64,000 nucleotides of DNA from Pseudomicrostroma phylloplanum. Lineage: Eukaryota > Basidiomycota > Exobasidiomycetes > Microstromatales. Both the position numbers and the translations under genes were made by a program. Of this stretch, positions 58,788 to 64,000 are shown piece after piece; positions within the stretch are counted from its first letter, which is position 1, and every line of letters starts with the position of its first letter. Under the pieces are notes generated by a model that worked only from the letters and a program-made list of their open reading frames with translations, was not told the DNA's origin and did not search any database. The stretch spans positions 806,001 to 870,000 of the forward strand of contig BCHS01000002.1 in the NCBI GenBank assembly GCA_039545275.1, read 5' to 3'.

Positions 58788-59249
58788 ATGAGAGTTCCTT
58801 ACCTGCCTTGCCTTTTGCTGCTAGCCTCTGCTGCGTGCGCGACGAGTATTACAAACGAATCTGCCCAGCTCGACACCCAGACGGGTCCTAGCAAGCGAGA
58901 TAGCTTTGATAGCTCCTCGGTCGCCACTTCACAAATCAACTCCAGAGCGGGTGGGTTCATGAAGAAGCTCAAGGGGTGCATTGCGTGCGGTGCTCCGCCC
59001 AATGGCGCTAGCACCACCTCGCCTCCGCGGCGGGGACGGAGCAGGTCTCCTTCACCTCAGCGTGAAGCGAGCCGCTCCCCCTCCCGACAAGGCGGCAGGT
59101 CGCCCTCTCGTGCGCCCCCAGCGCAGCGTCACAGGAATGTGATCGCCACGCCCGACAATCGCAAGTTGAAATTTCCTCCAAGCACTTCTGGAGTTGTGAG
59201 ACTACCACAGGGAAATCTGAATTTTGCGCACAATTGGCCGAAGAAGTAG
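58788..59249 (+). CDS. Small secreted protein A: CxAC core with RS-rich segment
   Basis: A single exon encodes 153 aa. The N-terminus MRVPYLPCLLLLASAACA is a clear signal peptide. A dibasic KR at 36-37 could be a Kex2 site. The core is RAGGFMKKLKGCIACGAPP (53-71), with two cysteines (C64, C67) in a CxxC arrangement in basic context. It is followed by a 28-residue RS/SP-rich stretch (about 81-108, with RSRSPSPQR and RSPSR units). The C-terminal third (TPDNRKLKFPPSTSGV...) has no recognised domain. The neighbouring protein B shares the core and the RS/SP region, so the two are paralogues. I do not recognise the family; candidate secreted effector or cell wall-associated protein is inference from secretion and size only. 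Confidence 0.65.
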   Translation: MRVPYLPCLLLLASAACATSITNESAQLDTQTGPSKRDSFDSSSVATSQINSRAGGFMKKLKGCIACGAPPNGASTTSPPRRGRSRSPSPQREASRSPSRQGGRSPSRAPPAQRHRNVIATPDNRKLKFPPSTSGVVRLPQGNLNFAHNWPKK

Positions 59250-59712
59250 GTGATGGTTTGCCGTGGTTGGTTGCCGTGGCACAGGCGGAAGGCAGTAGCA
59301 ACAAGGCAAGGATTGCCGCTTGCGATGGTGGATTGAGAGGGGGGCAGGCATCCGATGCAGCTGCTCCATGTTGCGTAAGCGTATTGTGCCTCTGTTCAAG
59401 CAAAACAAATTGGTACTGAAACAAAAGAGAGCTGGTAGCAGTGTTGCTACTGCAGAGACAAGATGACCTGCGAACTGAGATCTGCTTTCCGGGAACTGCA
59501 GACGTAGCAACACTTGCCGGTATTGTCTTGGAGCCTTTCACAGCCTCGTCGAGCAAAGTCGAAATGAACAAAGGATATGTAAAGAGCTACCGTGCTACAC
59601 GAAGCATCGCGACTATTTGCTTGAACATGCTCCCTCGCGCATCAAAGCTGGCCTTTGATCTTCCTCGCAGCTGAGCCTCTAAGACCTTGTAGTGCCCATG
59701 CAGAACGTCACA
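59250..59712. other. Intergenic between secreted proteins A and B
   Basis: This 463-bp stretch separates the paralogous pair. No third copy of the CxAC core and no gene was seen on either strand. Confidence 0.5.
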
Positions 59713-60393
59713 ATGAAGCTCTCTCGATTGCCTTACATGCTCTGCTCGCTCAGTGCCGCGGTCATCGCAGCAGCCAAGAGCCCAGGCGGCCTTGTGCATC
59801 AATCAATCGAGCATACGAAGTACGACCGAGCTCCCACCCCCCCGGCCTGGGCGACCACTTCGCACCTCACTGCTCGAGCCGGCAGTGACTGGAAGAAAAA
59901 GATGAAACAGAAGCTCAAGCAGTGTGCAGCGTGCGGTGCTTCGCCGGACAGAGCCGGCACTAGCAGGGACCGGCTTGCTTCTACTGGCGGGGTCATCACC
60001 GGTGGTCATTCGCCTCCTAGACTTTTCAGCCCGAGGACCGGTGGCGGTCATTCGCCTCCTACGTTCCTCCGCGCTGGCAGCAGCCAGCGCCGACGTGCTT
60101 CGCCCGACGGGTCTAGGTTTAGGTCTACTGCACCCGCTACGGTAATCGGCGCCAGCACTAGCAGAGGTCGAGCTGCGTCGCCTCCTTGCGGAACCCGTCG
60201 TTCTCCATCGCCAAAGCGACAAGGAAGCCCAGCTTCTTCTCACACGGTGCCCTCAACGAACGCTAATCCTGGTTGTGGGTCTCACGCCAATCGGATCACA
60301 ATGCATCCTGATACCACTCTGCCTGGTCGCGTGGACCTTCGTCTTATCGAGGGAGGATATGCAGTCCCATTCATCGTTTGTCCGCACTCTTGA
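59713..60393 (+). CDS. Small secreted protein B: paralogue of secreted protein A
   Basis: A single exon encodes 226 aa from the ATG at 59713 (MKLSRLPYMLCSLSAAVIAA), a signal peptide; upstream in-frame Met at 59698 would put MPMQNVT before it and weaken the signal. After a short linker comes RAGSDWKKKMKQKLKQCAAC (55-74), continuing GASP, the same core as protein A (C71, C74). Two tandem GGHSPP units follow (98-116). Next is an Arg/Ser-rich segment with RRSPSPKRQGSP (162-173), matching the RS/SP region of A. Three more cysteines lie near the C-terminus (159, 188, 223). The last ~30 residues (NRITMHPDTTLPGRVDLRL...) weakly resemble the end of A (NVIATPDNRKL...VVRLPQG). Pairing of homologous, single-exon secreted proteins suggests tandem duplication. 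Function unknown. Confidence 0.62.
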   Translation: MKLSRLPYMLCSLSAAVIAAAKSPGGLVHQSIEHTKYDRAPTPPAWATTSHLTARAGSDWKKKMKQKLKQCAACGASPDRAGTSRDRLASTGGVITGGHSPPRLFSPRTGGGHSPPTFLRAGSSQRRRASPDGSRFRSTAPATVIGASTSRGRAASPPCGTRRSPSPKRQGSPASSHTVPSTNANPGCGSHANRITMHPDTTLPGRVDLRLIEGGYAVPFIVCPHS

Positions 60394-61107
60394 GCAATCG
60401 TCCGAATGAGTTTGCTTTGACGTTTGTGTGGAGGCAAAGGTCAACACTGCTATCGCGGCAAGGGTCTGCTGATCTCCTGCAATGTGATGACTGCATTAGA
60501 GCCTTGTGTTGCGCAAACTTTGATCTCTGACGTTGCCATCTCGGGTCACCTGGCGTGGCAGTGCATCATCTACTCACTTAACGTCTCGGCGGACGAGGCT
60601 GTGGTTCACGAGAGGTGCGCCCTTGACGCCCTCGCTGTGCCGACTTCAAATGCTGGCATGCGTCCGCGACCGAGGTGTCGTGGGAATGATAGACTCAACT
60701 TCCCGAGATCGCACTTGTCTAGGTGCAACATTCTCCCAATTCAAAATTGCAGCAATATCATCCGGTTGAACCTCGGCGTCTCTTTCAACGCCACCCATTC
60801 TGACACACTCTCCTTTACCAATCTTCAGGAATTTTCATGAGATCCAGGGACGCCACTACAAGCGAACATGAGGGCCCCGGTGGCAACTAATACTTTCGGC
60901 CGATTCCTACATCAGGTACGCTCGAACCTGTATGAGTCTTGAGACGATCGTATCGCACAATTTGGGCAGCCACCGACTGTGGGGAACAATCAGCCGGATA
61001 AAGGCCGCGTCAGGCCCAGCGTTTCCCAGCCATCGAGCCATCTGAGCCCAGGAGTCAAGCGAGGGTCCAGTGCTGGCTTGGCGGGTCCTTATTCAGCTCC
61101 GCACACC

Positions 61108-61185
61108 ACTCGCACGACAGGACCGCGAGCGCGAGCGCGCAGCTTGGGCGTGACTCGCACGACAGGTTCAGAAGCGCACAGCTTG
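61108..61185 (+). repeat. Imperfect direct repeat pair with ACTCGCACGACAGG core
   Basis: The 14-bp ACTCGCACGACAGG occurs at 61108-61121 and again at 61153-61166. Each copy is followed about 15 bp later by a GCGC(AC)AGCTTG-type sequence, at 61137-61146 and 61174-61185. The unit is roughly 45 bp and imperfect. Confidence 0.75.
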
Positions 61186-61679
61186 AGAGAGAACTCTTCG
61201 AATTTCCGACTTGTCCCGGCCCGAATTCGAGGTGCTTTCTGGCAGTAGATGAGGGGAGAACACGAACGATGTCACGATCTTATCGGCTGCTTTCTTAGCA
61301 CAGAGTGGTGAGCTGATCGGGAGTGTTCTACAGCGCCAGGATCGGCAAGCGGCCTTTGACAGTAAATAGCAAGAGATGGTCACGCTCGCCGTAATTAGCT
61401 TCTCGCTTAGGAAGGGTTGTGAGGGTGGAAAGTAGAAGGGATGTCAGGAGCAGTCATGCCCTTGGCTTCGGCACGAAGACATGCAATGTCGTGAAACCTT
61501 GCATCGCGCCTTTTCAGTCAAAAGACCGGCAATTGGGCTCGCAGCGCAGAAGCGCACAATGGCCGCTCCTCACCTGCAGCTGGACAGTAGGCAAAAGACG
61601 AAGGCTCACCTCGACCCCACATCAAGCACGTTTTGGTACACAGCGTGAGGTTGTAGATGATGTACGAGACTGTCGAGGT

Positions 61680-61727
61680 CTCATGTTATCGAAAGCTCAC
61701 GCCGTCAAAGGCTCATGCTGTCGAAGA
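61680..61727 (+). repeat. Three imperfect 16-bp tandem units
   Basis: The units are CTCATGTTATCGAAAG, CTCACGCCGTCAAAGG and CTCATGCTGTCGAAGA. A possible fourth degenerate copy (GAGACTGTCGAGGT) precedes them. Confidence 0.75.
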
Positions 61728-62478
61728 CTCGTACAGGTCAGTATTTCGGAAAGTTCGAGAGGGTTTCCGAAAGACGCCCAGACTGCTGCTGCCCTTGATC
61801 TTTGCGAAGTGGACCGGCGCGGAGTCTCAAAGTCCATGTCGTGGTATCTTGCTCGAGGGCGATTATCGGACGCCTCCAGGGACGATGGAGGCAAACGGTG
61901 GGGGGAGGACTCACGCCCCCCCGATGGCGCTAGCCCGAAACAGAGACTCTCTGTGTGTCTCGGTCCGGGCCCTTGTGACGTCTTCCTTAGCCTATTCTTG
62001 CTCGCCAGCAACCGACCACGAAGGGCCACAAGCGATGCTCGCGTCTTGAACGGGCGACGCCGCCGCCCATGTGCGTATGAGCCGATGGTTGCGCGACCGC
62101 CGATCCAAGCGAGGAACCCCGAGCGTACAGCGGTGCAGAGACAGTGGAGTAACGGCGTCTCTGAGATCCTTTGGTGAAAGCGCGTAGGAGCGCTGTCCGA
62201 GGAAGCGGGGGGGTCCAGCCCTCCATAGCGGGGCAAGGTGCGCCGGCCCTTTGCTGGTGAAGTGCCCGAGGACAGGGCCGTAAGCGAGGCGGAGCCATCT
62301 GGCGGCACAGGCGCAGACTGCACACGTCAACAGGCGCAAGGCGCAGGGCGGACCTAAACCTTGAGAATTCGACACACGGACCATTCACTGCCCATCTGGG
62401 TGTGTCTGCCCCCTCCCCAACCTCCAGTAGGCCTGGCCCTCCTTTGCCGAGGACCCCTGTGGGCCTGACAGTGTCAGG

Positions 62479-62544
62479 GTCGGTCAGACGAAGGGGGGAG
62501 GTCGGTCAGACGAAGGGGGGAGGTCGGTCAGACGAAGGGGGGAG
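62479..62544 (+). repeat. Three perfect 22-bp tandem units
   Basis: The unit GTCGGTCAGACGAAGGGGGG followed by AG occurs three times without mismatch. It lies about 370 bp upstream of the Zn2Cys6 gene start, so it may fall in its promoter. Perfect identity suggests recent expansion. Confidence 0.95.
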
Positions 62545-62912
62545 GACCGTAGAGCCAGCCTTTTATCGCTCTTTCGATACATCTCAGCGACCGACTGACT
62601 GTCCGACTGACCTCGTTCCATCATCTGGTCTGCTCCGCTGCTCCTTCGCCTCACAGTCACCCTGTTCGGCTCATTAACCCCGAGATCTCTGTGGGGGCGC
62701 AAAGCTCATCTCAGTCTGGACCGGTGGAGCTCGCCTACACCGGAAGCACATCCTGGGAGGAGGCCAGATCCCTCTCTTTGCCCCAATTCTTCTTCCTCCT
62801 TGAATCTCATCATCCTTTCGGCCTCTCTATATGGCCAAGCCATACGCAACTGTAAACTAGACTTTCTCCTCCCTCTTTGATAACGCCACTGCTTGTTAGG
62901 CAGACTTCTACG

Positions 62913-64000
62913 ATGTTTGCCCAAGACGAGTCAGGCGACGCGAGGGCAGACGCTCCTCAACGCTCTCACTCGAGGAAAGCCAGCAAGAGCGGCGGTGGGG
63001 ACGAAGACGCCCGTACATCTGCCCAGAAGAACCGTCAGCGAGCCTCCATGGCCTGCGTTCACTGCAGGAGAAGGTATGTATGGAAGGAAGAGTGCAGTGA
63101 TCGCCGACTCCTGTGCCCTGACCAGGGATACGGACCCACGCCATTCTTCGCCACCCCCCAGGAAGATCCGTTGCGACGGTCAGGCTCGGCCATGTGCGAC
63201 TTGTGCTCGTCTGGGAAAGGTGTGCGATTACGAGCCCATCACAGAGTGAGTGACTGACTGCAGTGCTCCGCGTCATTATTATATTCCACGACTGCAGCGG
63301 AGGAAGCGCAGAGATCGCCCCGCACGCGCCACCGTGAGACTGAAAGCCCACGCGTCATCTTCGCACTCGACCGCAACCCCCACAGGGAGGAAAATCTCAT
63401 CGCAAGGGAAAGGAAGAGAGCCTCCAAAAGCAAGAAGGCCGAGTTCGCAGATGAAGCAGAGGCGAATGAAGATGGTGCGGGACCTCTCTTGATCCCGTCG
63501 AGACTAGCGTCGACATCAAGCCAGCAACAGCCGCCCTCCTCCCCCGCCTATTCGGAGACGTCGACATCTTTCTCACGCTCACTAGATGGCCCTGCCGAGG
63601 GCATGACACCCGGACCTCTGAGGCTTCGCAAGGCTTCCTCCGTCAGCTCATCGGGTATCAAGGGAAGGAAGCGGCACGATGCAGCATCCAAGAGCGTCGG
63701 TCTTGGACTAGATCGCAGCAGCAGTCTACGATCCTCAGCACAAGGGAGGACAGCGGCAGTGTCTTGGACAAATCCTTTTCCGTCCTCACCATCTTCATGT
63801 AAGACGTCGGGCGCGGTCTCAGTGCCGCAACATCACAAGGCACCTTTCGGCACCGAAGCAGCTTCACCAACTTCGACAGCTTCTCAGTCACATCTGGACG
63901 AGGGCAGCTCAACGTGGGTTCCACCGACGGTTCTCACGCAGAACATGTTCTTGTCTTCGCGAGATACGAGCCGTTCTGAGGACTCGAATGCATCTGACGT
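62913..64000 (+). CDS. Zn(II)2Cys6 transcription factor, 5' part (runs off the window)
   Basis: This is a nuclear DNA-binding regulator of the fungal Gal4 type. Exon 1 is 62913-63073 and exon 2 is 63162-63245; the exon 2 start follows CCCCCCAG. The cluster ACVHCRRRKIRC...CATCARLGKVC (C48, C51, C58, C65, C68, C75) has the spacing CX2CX6CX6CX2CX6C. Exon 3 lies in the frame reading RHRETESPRVIFALD... to 64000, which stays open and encodes a Ser/Lys-rich, low-complexity linker. The join between exon 2 and exon 3 is uncertain: the strong acceptor at 63296-63297 shifts frame to a stop within ~40 bp, whereas an AG at 63312-63313 keeps frame. The remainder, including any fungal-specific domain, lies beyond the window. 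A repeated 22-bp element lies ~370 bp upstream. Confidence 0.8.

Larger units (their letters stand above)
60394..62912. other. Gene-poor 2.5-kb region with short repeats
   Basis: No open frame here has recognisable protein features, introns in frame or a fitting start context. Several short direct repeats are present (listed separately). The lower ends of the region are lower in GC and codon structure than the genes. A degenerate transposon remnant or a regulatory region for the Zn2Cys6 gene are both possible. I found no terminal inverted repeats or transposase motif. Confidence 0.5.

Noticed and set aside
60424..60840. 138-codon open frame after secreted protein B, considered as a third family member
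   Set aside because: It has no signal peptide and no CxAC core or RS-rich part, and shows no similarity to A or B.
61419..62177. 252-codon plus-strand open frame in the gene-poor region
   Set aside because: Arg/Cys/Ser-rich composition with no family motif. Several antisense frames overlap it equally well, and there is no leader-like start context.
60979..62544. CRISPR array or virus-like element suggested by short repeats
   Set aside because: Repeats lack regular spacers and there is no cas, integrase, capsid or polymerase motif. The window is fungal nuclear DNA.

Overview
This window is nuclear DNA of a filamentous or yeast-like fungus, most likely a basidiomycete and possibly Ustilaginomycotina. 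The evidence is GC-rich coding sequence, short introns of roughly 70-110 bp (nearly all with a GTGAGT donor), a secreted glycoprotein of the basidiomycete 'macrophage-activating glycoprotein' type, a Ded1 helicase, and a Ran-binding Yrb2-type protein. The phylum call comes from recognising protein families, not from a database search. I rebuilt gene models by hand by joining exons at GT/AG sites that keep frame and restore family motifs.

Layout: 1-2.4 kb holds a truncated ADE16/17 purine enzyme (minus), divergent from a CIA30 complex I assembly factor. 2.5-6.8 kb holds a GCFC/Ntr2-like splicing-related protein (minus), divergent from riboflavin synthase RIB5. 7.4-12 kb holds a Nem1-type phosphatase and a Nit1-type amidase. 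12.6-22.8 kb holds a large, unusual DMPK-like AGC kinase (minus), divergent from the glycogen debranching enzyme GDB1. 24-32.7 kb holds the helicase DED1 (minus), divergent from the RhoGEF ROM2. 33.7-43.2 kb holds a small possible mitochondrial orphan, a DHA2 drug:H+ antiporter (minus) divergent from a short-chain dehydrogenase, and a very large DUF3712-type protein. 43.5-52.3 kb holds a GPI-type secreted glycoprotein, proteasome beta-3 PUP3 (minus) divergent from a CSC1/OSCA channel, and an inositol monophosphatase (minus). 53-58.5 kb holds a four-repeat Ish1/Msc1-like protein, COP9 subunit CSN7 (minus) and the Ran-binding YRB2.

The last 6 kb differ in character. Two adjacent secreted proteins (58.8-60.4 kb) share a basic CxACGAxP core followed by an arginine/serine-proline-rich region. 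They are followed by about 2.5 kb with no credible gene and several short repeats, and then by the start of a Zn(II)2Cys6 transcription factor that runs off the window.

How the genes relate: most are unrelated housekeeping genes. Every complete or partial minus-strand gene is divergent from a plus-strand neighbour, giving eight shared upstream regions. No CRISPR array, rRNA, tRNA, complete transposon or virus was seen. The best candidate for something undescribed is the tandem pair of secreted CxAC/RS-rich proteins. The next best is the kinase, which lacks the glycine-rich loop and the DFG glycine.
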